In this document: positions 50,592 to 59,051 of the stretch, piece after piece
Layout: every line of letters starts with the position of its first letter
Numbering within the stretch: position 1 is the stretch's first letter
The notes under the pieces: model-generated
Told to the model about the DNA's origin: nothing
Databases searched by the model: none
What the model saw: only the letters and a program-made list of their open reading frames with translations
Translations under genes and position numbers: made by a program
Assembly: GCA_963691905.1 (NCBI GenBank)
Contig: OY829894.1
Location: 682,001-746,000, forward strand
DNA: 64,000 nucleotides
Reading direction: 5' to 3'
Source of the DNA: QGON01 sp963691905
GTDB lineage: Bacteria > Pseudomonadota > Gammaproteobacteria > Chromatiales > Chromatiaceae

Positions 50592-50930
50592 AATCGAAAC
50601 AATACCTAAATAGAGGTCAACAAAAAAACAACCAAATGATATATAGATCGGAAACCGTTCGAGCTTGGCAGCCCACATGATACCCGAGATTTATACCTTA
50701 AAAAGGGTAAATACAACAAACTAGACGGCAGTTGGACATTTCGTCAAATATCCTGAAATTGACTTATCCATCCTCCCAGGCTCCCAGCCGAACCAAGCCG
50801 TGATTTGTGCCATGCCATACCGCAATAATTCTCTGTTAAGCCGGTAATGCCTATGTTAAATAGGGAGATGCTTGAGGTATGAACTGAATCCCGCACGCTA
50901 TCGAAACAAAGTAAAGAGGGAGAAAAGAGG

Positions 50931-51896
50931 ATGGCCTATAAAAACCGCCTGCACCGAAGTGAACTGGCCGTGCCCGGCAGTAACGTGCGAATGCTGGAGA
51001 AAGCCCCCAAAGCGGGGGCCGATCTGGTGTTTCTGGACCTGGAGGACTCTGTCGCTGTTCCCGACAAGGAGCAGGCCAGAAAAAATGTTATCCATGCGCT
51101 GAACCATTTTGACTGGTCAGACTGCTCCGTCTCGGTGCGCATCAACGGGCTGGACACCCACTTTTGCTATCGCGACATCATCGACGTTGCGGAACAGGCT
51201 GGTGACAAACTGGATACTTTTCTGCTACCCAAGGTCGGTCAACCCTCCGACCTGCAGTTTGTTGCCCTGCTGCTGGGGCAGATCGAAGCAGCCAAGGGGC
51301 TGAAACCGATCAACCTGCATGCCCTGATCGAAACCGCCATTGGCATGGCCAACGTGGAGGCCATCGCCCAAGCCTGTCCTGACAGACTGGAAGCACTGGT
51401 CTTCGGCGTTGCCGACTACGCCGCTTCCACCCAAGCCCGCACCGTCAGCATGGGGGGACCCAACCCAGACTACTTGATGCTCGACACCCCGGATGAAAAT
51501 GGTAACCGGCAGACCTATCTGGGCAATCAGTGGCACTACGCCATGTCACGGATGATCGTTGCCTGTCGCGCCTATGGCCTGCGCCCCATCGATGGCCCGT
51601 TTGGTGATTTCAGCGACCCGGAAGGCTACCTGGCTGTGGCCAGGGCCTTTGCTGCGCTGGGTGGTGAAGGTAAATGGGCGATCCACCCCTCACAGATTGC
51701 CCTGGCCAACGAGGTTTTCTCTCCCGGAGAGGCCGAGGCGGATCGCGCCCGTCGCATCATCCTGGCGATGGAAGAGGCCGAGACAAAGGGCAAGGGCGCA
51801 GTCAGTCTGGATGGAAAGATGATCGATGCCGCTTCCATCAAACAAGCCCAGGTTGTGCTTGATAAGGTAAAGCAGATCAGCAGACAGGCGGTCTGA
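50931..51896 (+). CDS. L-malyl-CoA/beta-methylmalyl-CoA lyase-like (HpcH/CitE family)
   Basis: A 321-residue HpcH/HpaI/CitE family lyase. Residues of the TIM barrel are kept: FLDLEDSVAVPDK, VRINGLDTH, LPKVGQPSD, HALIETAIGM (metal Glu), VFGVADYAAS (metal Asp), PIDGPFGDFSDPEGY. The last block is as in malyl-CoA lyases of Rhodobacter and Chloroflexus, which cleave malyl-CoA to acetyl-CoA and glyoxylate. CitE beta subunits are shorter and differ there. Good SD (GAGAAAAGAGG) before the ATG at 50931. Glycolate oxidase genes lie 3 kb downstream, fitting a glyoxylate link. Confidence 0.87.
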   Translation: MAYKNRLHRSELAVPGSNVRMLEKAPKAGADLVFLDLEDSVAVPDKEQARKNVIHALNHFDWSDCSVSVRINGLDTHFCYRDIIDVAEQAGDKLDTFLLPKVGQPSDLQFVALLLGQIEAAKGLKPINLHALIETAIGMANVEAIAQACPDRLEALVFGVADYAASTQARTVSMGGPNPDYLMLDTPDENGNRQTYLGNQWHYAMSRMIVACRAYGLRPIDGPFGDFSDPEGYLAVARAFAALGGEGKWAIHPSQIALANEVFSPGEAEADRARRIILAMEEAETKGKGAVSLDGKMIDAASIKQAQVVLDKVKQISRQAV

Positions 51897-52000
51897 AGTG
51901 GACAGGCGCGGATATTCATAGGTATCGATCCAAAGAACGCTTTACCCCCTTCGACAATGCATCCAACATCACGGCTGAAGCGTATCTCTATGTATAATTT

Positions 52001-52030
52001 GCCTGATCCGCAACGCTTGATCAGGCCTAC
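52001..52030. repeat. REP-like hairpin (CTGATC family), third copy
   Basis: GCCTGATCCGCAACGCTTGATCAGGC forms a hairpin, followed by CTAC, 20 bp before the DUF547 start. A single half-site of the family at 29609 and 43270. Confidence 0.6.
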
Positions 52031-52050
52031 TAAGGAGAGCGTTAAAGAAC

Positions 52051-52866
52051 ATGCTTCGAATCACACTTTTTCTCACCCTTCTGGGATTCATCACCGGGAT
52101 ATGCGCCGCCCCCAATGCCGAGCTTTGGCCGCGCTGGCAAACCCATGATGAAACCTCATCACTTTTGGTCGACCACGCCCCCTGGCAAGACTTTCTCGAC
52201 AGTTATCTGTCTCAGGGTAGCGATGGCATCAACCGTGTCGACTACGCTGGAGTCAGCACTGCTGCGCAGGCAGAGTTACAGGCCTACCTGAATCAGTTGC
52301 AACAGACCCCTGTATCCCGCCTCAACAGAGATCAGCAGCGCGCTTTCTGGATCAATCTCTACAATGCCGGCACCGTGATGGTCATACTCAATCACTATCC
52401 GGTGAAGTCCATCCTCGACATCGACATCTCTCCGGGCATCTTCAGCAATGGCCCCTGGGGCAAAAAGCTCTTTACCATCGATGACCACAAGATCGCACTC
52501 GATGATATCGAACACCGTATTCTACGCCCCATCTGGCGTGATCCTCGACTCCACTACGCCTTGAACTGTGCATCTATCGGCTGCCCCAACCTGCAACAGA
52601 AAGCATTCACAGCAATAAACACAGAGAGCCTCCTGGAACAAAGCTCGCATGAGTACATCAATCATCCCAGAGGGATAAACATCAATGACGGGGAGTTGAT
52701 CGTCTCCAGCATCTATCATTGGTTTAAAGATGATTTTGGCGGCAGCGATCAGCACTTGCTGGCACATTTCCGGCGTTACGCAGAACCAGCGCTTCTCACA
52801 CAGCTATCTAAGATCGATGAGATTGAAGAGCATCAATACAACTGGCGGCTCAACAGCGCCAAATAG
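52051..52866 (+). CDS. DUF547 domain-containing exported protein
   Basis: A 271-residue protein with a signal peptide (MLRITLFLTLLGFITGICA) and a DUF547 domain, recognised from QQRAFWINLYNAGTVMVIL, GPWGKKLFTIDDHKIALDDIEH and ALNCASIGCPNLQ. DUF547 proteins are distant relatives of transglutaminase-like folds; function unknown. It overlaps the following lipoprotein gene by 50 bp, so the two are probably coexpressed. Confidence 0.9.
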   Translation: MLRITLFLTLLGFITGICAAPNAELWPRWQTHDETSSLLVDHAPWQDFLDSYLSQGSDGINRVDYAGVSTAAQAELQAYLNQLQQTPVSRLNRDQQRAFWINLYNAGTVMVILNHYPVKSILDIDISPGIFSNGPWGKKLFTIDDHKIALDDIEHRILRPIWRDPRLHYALNCASIGCPNLQQKAFTAINTESLLEQSSHEYINHPRGININDGELIVSSIYHWFKDDFGGSDQHLLAHFRRYAEPALLTQLSKIDEIEEHQYNWRLNSAK

Positions 52867-54301
52867 AGGGTGGCGCGCATACCTTTGCGTCCTGGGTGTG
52901 CTATTACAAGCCACGGGGTGCAGCACTCTGCAGACCGGGCCGGCAGCGGTCGACAATGCAACCACCGAATGCCTGGCACTGTTTCAACAGGCGGACGCGC
53001 TGGCTTTGCAAGCCGCTACGGTTGATGGTGGATTTGCACGTATCCCCGATTTCCCCTGGCTGCGTACCAATCGTTTCTTTGCCTTCCTCTCCAATGAAAC
53101 CCTATCTACAGACAGTTATGCGCAGTGGCTCAGCCAACTGGAGCAGATGGATCGTGAAGCCCGGCACATAGAATTAAGCAATGCCGACACCGATCCTTCG
53201 CTGGAACAACAACTGCACCTTTGCCGCACAATACTCAGCACAGAACTACTTGGGGAGAGAGAGAAACGGTCACAACTGCAGCGCACAATAAAGGTAAACG
53301 ACAACTACTCATCCCTACAAAGAGCAATTGGCCTCTACCCCATCACAGCCATCTTTGTTGATATCGTCGCCAGCAACTGGCGGGATAAATCAAGGTTGCG
53401 TTTGAGTGGGACATCGGGCAGACAATCTGATGCGGTGTCTGTACGTTATATTCCCCCTAGCGGGAAAACGATAAGCAGTGACAGAGTGGCAAATATCCTC
53501 TCAAAGGCCACCGCCAACCCCCTCAAACTTCCCGACGTGGATGGAATAGAGCTGCAACAACTGCTGCTGAACTTCGCACCAATTTGGGTCGTTGAGACAG
53601 AAGATGATAATGACCGCATCGGCACACCCCGATTTGATTCCAACGGCAATCCACCCTATATCGATACCAGCAGGCCGGTAGTCTATACGTACAAAAGCTT
53701 CACCCACTGGCAGGACAATAACCTGCTGCAGTTAAACTATGTCATCTGGTTTCCCGCCCGCCCACTGGAGAGCCGTTTTGATATTCTTGGAGGCCATCTG
53801 GATGGTTTGAACTTTCGGGTTACCCTCTCTCCCTCCGGCCAACCGCTGCTCTATGACACCATCCACAATTGCGGCTGCTACCACACGCTCTTTCCCACGC
53901 CGACGCTGACATTCCAGCCACCCTCAGGTACTGAAACCCCTCTCCTGGCCGACACGCTTCATGAATCTTCTCAACGCAAGGAGATAAGACTCACCGCAGG
54001 CGCCCATCACATCCGCAAGTTAGCTAACGCGACCCTGGACTCCGGCAAGCGTTACGAACTTATCGATTACCAACAACTGACTACCCTCCCACACACCTCC
54101 GGCAGCCGTTCGCTCTTTTCTGAGAATGGGATCGTACAAGGGACGGAGAGAGGGGAACGCTGGCTGCTCTGGCCGATGGGTATAGCTTCGCCTGGCGCAA
54201 TGCGTCAGCGTGGCCGTCATGCCACAGCCTTTGTGGGTCGCCGCCATTTCGACGACCCTGATCTGATGGAACAGCTGTTCTTTCCTACAAAAGCAGACTG
54301 A
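52817..54301 (+). CDS. Putative outer-membrane-associated lipoprotein, unknown function
   Basis: A 494-residue protein with a lipobox signal (LCVLGVLLQATGC, cysteine about 33). I know no named family. Noticeable blocks: RFFAFLSNETLSTDSYAQWL, LYPITAIFVDIVASNW, YKSFTHWQDNNLLQLNYVIWFPARP, HNCGCYHTLFPTPT and YQQLTTLPHTSGSRSLF. I chose the ATG at 52817; an earlier in-frame start at 52730 would leave no signal peptide at the N-terminus. It overlaps the DUF547 gene end by 50 bp, an unusual coupling that suggests joint expression. Confidence 0.75.
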   Translation: MRLKSINTTGGSTAPNRGWRAYLCVLGVLLQATGCSTLQTGPAAVDNATTECLALFQQADALALQAATVDGGFARIPDFPWLRTNRFFAFLSNETLSTDSYAQWLSQLEQMDREARHIELSNADTDPSLEQQLHLCRTILSTELLGEREKRSQLQRTIKVNDNYSSLQRAIGLYPITAIFVDIVASNWRDKSRLRLSGTSGRQSDAVSVRYIPPSGKTISSDRVANILSKATANPLKLPDVDGIELQQLLLNFAPIWVVETEDDNDRIGTPRFDSNGNPPYIDTSRPVVYTYKSFTHWQDNNLLQLNYVIWFPARPLESRFDILGGHLDGLNFRVTLSPSGQPLLYDTIHNCGCYHTLFPTPTLTFQPPSGTETPLLADTLHESSQRKEIRLTAGAHHIRKLANATLDSGKRYELIDYQQLTTLPHTSGSRSLFSENGIVQGTERGERWLLWPMGIASPGAMRQRGRHATAFVGRRHFDDPDLMEQLFFPTKAD

Positions 54302-54419
54302 CCAGATCCAATCACATTCCTTGTCAACCCTTCTCATGCTGGTGCGTTTTACACAGTGAGACGACCAAAAAACTGTCGTCAAATCATTCAAACAACACTT
54401 ACCAACAGAGGTAATAACA

Positions 54420-54746
54420 ATGAAATCACTGCTCGCAAAACTCACCATTCTGGGTCTTCTCACCACTGTTGCCTTCAGCGCAAGTGCCGGACAGGGTCAT
54501 GTCAAGGGCAAAGGCTGGGTTCAGGGTTCTGGCATCGCCCAAGGCACCGGCATCGTCAGGGGTTCAGGCACCGCCAGCGGGAAAGGTGTTGTTGTCTACC
54601 GTGACGGTAACGGTAATATCCAGCACAAAAAGGGTTCAGGCACCGTCTCCGGCCGGGGTATAGCCATTGGTAAGGGTACCTTTGCAGGCACGGGTAAAGC
54701 CTATGGCAGGGGCCGGGCAGCCGGTAATGGCAGGACCTGGAAATAA
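54420..54746 (+). CDS. Small exported glycine-repeat protein
   Basis: A 108-residue protein with a signal peptide (MKSLLAKLTILGLLTTVAFSASA) and a mature part made almost wholly of alternating G-x-G motifs (GKGWVQGSGIAQGTGIVRGSG, in parts; KGSGTVSGRGIAIGKG; GTGKAYGRGRAAGNG). The pattern of small residues alternating with hydrophobic ones could make a beta-helix or an amyloid-like strand stack. No known family. The gene stands alone after the lipoprotein gene, 118 bp away. Confidence 0.75.
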   Translation: MKSLLAKLTILGLLTTVAFSASAGQGHVKGKGWVQGSGIAQGTGIVRGSGTASGKGVVVYRDGNGNIQHKKGSGTVSGRGIAIGKGTFAGTGKAYGRGRAAGNGRTWK

Positions 54747-54898
54747 CCCCTTCCAACGTGTGGGCGGCGTCAAATCAGAAATCAGTTTGCTTGTGTATGT
54801 TTTAGGGCCTGATTTGATTCCGCTCCATCATAAGCTGCCCTCTATTTCCAGTAAAGAAACAGGTTAACCTCAACCGATTTTTTTGAAAGAATAGCCCA

Positions 54899-56392
54899 AT
54901 GCAGGGCCAATCAGACAACAATTCACTACGCAGGCAACGACAACGCCGAACCCTGGCTGATGCCTTCCTGAAGATGCTGCCCACAGAGGCTGTCATCTTT
55001 CGGGACGAGGAGTTGGTCCCCTATGAGTGCGATGGACTTTCTGCATACCGGCAGGTGCCCCTGATCGTGCTATTGCCCTACGACACAGGTCAGGTTCAGG
55101 CCATCCTCCGCTACTGCCACACCTACAAAATACCGGTGGTGGCGCGCGGTGCAGGAACCGGACTCTCTGGCGGGGCGTTGCCCCATGAAGATGGCGTGCT
55201 GCTCAGTCTGGCACGTCTGAATAAGATCCTGGAAGTCGACCAATCAAATATGCGCGCCAGGGTGCAGCCGGGTGTGCGTAATCTGGCGATCAGTGATGCC
55301 TCCCGGTCTCATGGACTCTACTATGCACCCGACCCCTCCTCCCAAATCGCCTGCTCCATCGGCGGCAATGTGGCGGAAAACGCTGGAGGGGTACACTGTC
55401 TGAAATATGGTCTGACCGTGAACAACCTGCTGGAAGTCACTCTGATCACCATTGAAGGAGAGCGAATCACTCTGGGAGGTGGCGGTCTCGACAGTCCAGG
55501 TCTCGATCTGCTGGCGTTAATGACCGGTTCTGAAGGCATGTTGGGGGTGATTGTGGAGGTGCTGGTCAAACTCTTGCCGATTCCAACCAAGGCTCAGGTC
55601 ATCCTGGCGGCATTTGATGAGATAGAGGCCGCAGGCAATGCGGTTGCCGTTATCATCGCCAGTGGCATCATTCCTGCCGGGCTGGAATTGATGGACAATC
55701 TCTCCCTGCGCGCTGCAGAAGCGTTCATCCATGCGGGTTATCCGGTGGAGGCCGCCGCCATTCTGCTCTGTGAACTGGATGGCAGTGAGGATGAGGTTAC
55801 GGTTTCGGTGGCGTCTGTCTGTTCTATCCTGAAGCAATCCGGGGCCAGCGAAGTGCGCATCTCCAGGGATGAGGCCGAGCGGCAACGTTTCTGGGCCGGA
55901 CGCAAGGCAGCGTTCCCGGCGATGGGTCGAATCTCGCCGGACTACTACTGCATGGATGGCACTATCCCCCGCAAACAACTGGCGATGGTACTGAAGAAAA
56001 TCGCTGAGATGTCTGAACGCTACGGCCTTCGCTGCGCCAACGTCTTTCATGCCGGTGACGGCAATCTGCACCCGCTGATTCTCTATGATGCCAATATTCC
56101 AGGTGAGCTGGAAAAAGCCGAGAGATTCGGCGGCGAGATATTGGAACTCTGCGTCGCAGTAGGCGGCACCATCACCGGTGAACACGGTGTGGGTTTAGAG
56201 AAGATCAACCAGATGTGCGCCCAGTTCCCCGATGCGGAACTTGAGATCTTCCACGCAGTAAAGGCAGCCTTCGACCCGGATAACCTACTCAATCCCGGCA
56301 AGGCGATCCCCACCCTCTCCCGCTGTGCTGAGTTCGGCGCCATGCATGTGCATGCCGGACAGCTGCGTTTTCCTGAACTGGAGCGATTCTAG
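54899..56392 (+). CDS. glcD: Glycolate oxidase FAD-binding subunit GlcD
   Basis: GlcD oxidises glycolate to glyoxylate, useful for an autotroph that must salvage 2-phosphoglycolate. The 497-residue product has the FAD-binding type-4 domain (VVARGAGTGLSGGALP, APDPSSQIACSIGGNVAENAGG) and the FAD-oxidase C-terminal domain (HAGDGNLHPLILYD, GEHGVGLEK). The gene is complete and followed with no gap by glcE, whose GTG start is the next base after the glcD stop. Confidence 0.95.
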   Translation: MQGQSDNNSLRRQRQRRTLADAFLKMLPTEAVIFRDEELVPYECDGLSAYRQVPLIVLLPYDTGQVQAILRYCHTYKIPVVARGAGTGLSGGALPHEDGVLLSLARLNKILEVDQSNMRARVQPGVRNLAISDASRSHGLYYAPDPSSQIACSIGGNVAENAGGVHCLKYGLTVNNLLEVTLITIEGERITLGGGGLDSPGLDLLALMTGSEGMLGVIVEVLVKLLPIPTKAQVILAAFDEIEAAGNAVAVIIASGIIPAGLELMDNLSLRAAEAFIHAGYPVEAAAILLCELDGSEDEVTVSVASVCSILKQSGASEVRISRDEAERQRFWAGRKAAFPAMGRISPDYYCMDGTIPRKQLAMVLKKIAEMSERYGLRCANVFHAGDGNLHPLILYDANIPGELEKAERFGGEILELCVAVGGTITGEHGVGLEKINQMCAQFPDAELEIFHAVKAAFDPDNLLNPGKAIPTLSRCAEFGAMHVHAGQLRFPELERF

Positions 56393-57454
56393 GTGGGTAG
56401 CAACCAAGACATCAGTGAGGTCTTGCAAGCCGCTGTGGTTCAGGCGGCGGAGAGCGGACAACAACTCTGTCTGCGAGGAGGCAACAGCAAAGGTTTCTAC
56501 GGCCGTGAATTAACCGGAGAACCTTTCGACCTGAGCAAACACCAGGGCATAGTGAATTATGAACCCACTGAACTGGTTGTCACCGCCCGCGGCGGCACGC
56601 CACTCTCCGAGATCGAGGCAGTTCTGGCTGCCCAACATCAGATGCTCCCCTTCGAGCCGCCACATTTTTCAGATCAGTCAACCATTGGTGGTGCCATCGC
56701 AAGCGGTCTCAGCGGCCCGCGCCGTCCCTGGTTTGGTGCCCCCCGGGATCTGCTATTGGGGATCAAACTGCTGGATGGACAGGGACAGATTCTGAACTTC
56801 GGCGGCCAGGTGATGAAAAACGTGGCTGGATATGACCTTTCTCGACTCATGGCCGGTGCCTTGGGCACCTTGGGCATCCTGCTGGAGGTGTCGATAAAGG
56901 TCCTGCCTCTGCCACCGCAGGAGACAACCCTTTTATTCGAAACCGACACAGAGAACGCTCATGCAATCACGCAGCGTTTAAGTCTGGATGCCGCCCCCAT
57001 CTCCGGCAGTTGTCACATGGATGGACAACTGCACATTCGGTTGGAGTGTGATGAAACACGGGTATTGCAGCTAAGAAATCGGTTTGGAGGGGAGATGGTT
57101 GAAGATGCTGATATGTTCTGGAGAGCACTTCGGGATCAGCAATTTGCCTTTTTTCAGACTGACGCCCCGCTCTGGCGGCTCTCAATGCCGCCAGCAGCCG
57201 GCTTCCATCTGCTGGGGAAACAGCTCACCGAATGGGGCGGTGCATTGAGATGGTTCAGGGGTGATCACTCAATGGAGGCCATCCGCTCCGCCGTCAGCGC
57301 AACCAGTGGTCACGCCACACTGTTTCGGAATGGTGATCGCGGCGGCAAGATCTTCCATCCCCTGAATCCCACTATTGCATTACTGCACCGACGTCTGAAG
57401 CAGGTATTCGACCCCAAATTCATCTTTAACCCGGGGCGACTCTATCCTGAATAG
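56393..57454 (+). CDS. glcE: Glycolate oxidase FAD-binding subunit GlcE
   Basis: A 353-residue GlcE, second FAD subunit. Motifs: LRGGNSKGFYGR, FEPPHFSDQSTIGGAIASGLSGPRRPW (in parts) and VMKNVAGYDLSRLMAGALGTLG. Start GTG at 56393, directly after glcD, so translation coupling is likely. The iron-sulfur subunit gene glcF, which usually follows, is absent; instead a convergent nuclease gene overlaps the last 13 bp. Confidence 0.92.
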   Translation: MGSNQDISEVLQAAVVQAAESGQQLCLRGGNSKGFYGRELTGEPFDLSKHQGIVNYEPTELVVTARGGTPLSEIEAVLAAQHQMLPFEPPHFSDQSTIGGAIASGLSGPRRPWFGAPRDLLLGIKLLDGQGQILNFGGQVMKNVAGYDLSRLMAGALGTLGILLEVSIKVLPLPPQETTLLFETDTENAHAITQRLSLDAAPISGSCHMDGQLHIRLECDETRVLQLRNRFGGEMVEDADMFWRALRDQQFAFFQTDAPLWRLSMPPAAGFHLLGKQLTEWGGALRWFRGDHSMEAIRSAVSATSGHATLFRNGDRGGKIFHPLNPTIALLHRRLKQVFDPKFIFNPGRLYPE

Positions 57455-57708
57455 GCCAGCTTGGTTTTATTGGCTGCCGACATACGTTTGATCTCCATTT
57501 CCCGCCTCAAGGCATCTCCATGCGGGCCAACAGATTCCGTGAAGAGTAATTCAACCGGCAGCCTGCCACGAGTGTACTTGGCCCCCTGCCCTGAATTATG
57601 TTTCTTTACCCGCGCAACCACATCCTTGGCAATCCCGGTATAGAGCGTACCGTCACCACACTTCAGGATATAGACGTGCCATAGATCAAACGAATCACTC
57701 ATCAACAA
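57442..57708 (-). CDS. GIY-YIG nuclease-family protein (URI domain)
   Basis: An 88-residue single GIY-YIG domain of the YhbQ type: HVYILKCGDGTLYTGIAKDV (VYILxC and YTGIA instead of YIG), then AKYTRGRLPVELLFTESVG and a Glu in DALRREMEIKRM. Such proteins occur widely in bacteria and cut branched DNA in vitro. The gene ends inside the 3' end of glcE on the other strand. Start at 57708 or MSDSF at 57702. Confidence 0.88.
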   Translation of the reverse strand: MLMSDSFDLWHVYILKCGDGTLYTGIAKDVVARVKKHNSGQGAKYTRGRLPVELLFTESVGPHGDALRREMEIKRMSAANKTKLAYSG

Positions 57709-57740
57709 ATCACGTTTTATGCAAGGCAGCAGTCTCGGAA

Positions 57741-57989
57741 TCAGATAACAATACTCAAGGCAATAAAGGGCACGAGGTTAAACAGGAATATGCCGATTTT
57801 AAACAGAGCCATGCCCGTATAGTGAATGGTATCGAATCGCTCAACCGTCAGACTGAACCATCGACTGTGCATACGGTAGATCCAATCGTGGGCCAGCATG
57901 AAAAACAGAAACCACCAAATAAGCAGGCCGATATTGATCACAGCACACCAAAACAGCGTATCTCGAATTAGATTAATTTCCATATCCAC
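57741..57989 (-). CDS. DUF6868-type small membrane protein
   Basis: An 82-residue protein with two hydrophobic stretches (FWCAVINIGLLIWWFLFFML and MALFKIGIFLFNLVPFIALSIVI, in parts). The central WIYRMHSRWFSLTVERFDTIHY matches a small bacterial family of two-helix membrane proteins (DUF6868 by memory). Function unknown. It lies 32 bp upstream of the URI nuclease gene on the same strand. Confidence 0.7.
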   Translation of the reverse strand: MDMEINLIRDTLFWCAVINIGLLIWWFLFFMLAHDWIYRMHSRWFSLTVERFDTIHYTGMALFKIGIFLFNLVPFIALSIVI

Positions 57990-58211
57990 ACCTTTTCAAA
58001 TATTCATGCGAAGTGCAAATAACCCATAAAATAGTATAGATCGCCACCCAACTTACGCGCTTTTCGGAAATTCCCCCGGAATCCAGATCCCATTGGAAAA
58101 ATCGCAAAGATTTCATAGAGTCTGCCGATATATGCACTGAATAACTTCTTTGTTTACCAGGCAATATGACAGTAATGGGGATCAACCTCATAAAAATTCC
58201 GGAGACACGGC

Positions 58212-59045
58212 ATGAAATACCTGATTCAGGCAATAGTAGCACTCTTCATTTTTTCCACCATTCAGCCTGCAATGGCCCAAGAGCCACCCACGCTCACATT
58301 TGGCCTTGTACCACAGCAGTCGGCAACCAAGCTGGCCCGTTTATGGGGGCCGATAATGCAGTATCTTGGGAACAAGAGCGGCACCCGGCTTCTATTCAAA
58401 ACAGCGCCCAACATCCCGGAATTCGAACGACGCTGCGCCAAAGGTGAATATGACATCGCCTACATGAACCCATACCACTACACAGTATTCCACCATTCTC
58501 CAGGGTATGAGGTATTTGCCCGGCAGAAAAACAAACGGATTCGCGGCATCATGGTTGTTCGCCAAGAGAGTACCATTCTCTCCCTGCAAGACCTTTCAGG
58601 TAAAACCCTCGCTTTCCCTGCGCCCGCTGCATTTGCCGCAAGCGTGCTTCCACGGGCGAACCTCACCAACGACGATATCCCCTTCTCTGCCAAATACGTC
58701 TCTTCCCACGACTCCGTCTATCGCACCGTTGCAAAAGGCTTGTATGTTGCCGGTGGCGGCATTCAGCGCACTTTCAACAACGTCGACCCGACTGTCAGAA
58801 ACCAATTGCGGATACTCTGGACCAGTGAACCATTTACCCCCCATGCATTTGCGGCACACTCAAGAGTGGATCCTGCTGTCATAGCACGGATAAGAGAAAT
58901 CATGATCAATATGAAAAATGATCCGGAAGGAAGACAGTTGCTTGCCAATATCAATTTCAAAGGTATCGAAGCGGGAGAGGACAAAGACTGGGATGACGTA
59001 CGGGCTTTGGGTATAGATCTTCTGAAAAAGCTGACCGAAGGCTGA
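58212..59045 (+). CDS. PhnD-type phosphate/phosphonate-binding periplasmic protein
   Basis: A 277-residue PhnD/SBP family protein with a signal peptide (MKYLIQAIVALFIFSTIQPAMA). The fold markers are LTFGLVPQQSATKLARLWGP, CAKGEYDIAYMNPYHYTVFH and LSLQDLSGKTLAFPAPAAFAAS (in parts). No ABC transporter genes follow; instead a sensor kinase starts 6 bp later. It may act as a ligand-sensing partner of the kinase rather than in uptake. Confidence 0.88.
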   Translation: MKYLIQAIVALFIFSTIQPAMAQEPPTLTFGLVPQQSATKLARLWGPIMQYLGNKSGTRLLFKTAPNIPEFERRCAKGEYDIAYMNPYHYTVFHHSPGYEVFARQKNKRIRGIMVVRQESTILSLQDLSGKTLAFPAPAAFAASVLPRANLTNDDIPFSAKYVSSHDSVYRTVAKGLYVAGGGIQRTFNNVDPTVRNQLRILWTSEPFTPHAFAAHSRVDPAVIARIREIMINMKNDPEGRQLLANINFKGIEAGEDKDWDDVRALGIDLLKKLTEG

Positions 59046-59051
59046 TAAGGC

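Noticed and set aside
57973..58242. 89-codon minus-strand frame upstream of the DUF6868 gene
   Set aside because: No family, no RBS, and it covers the divergent promoter region and the start of the PhnD-type gene.
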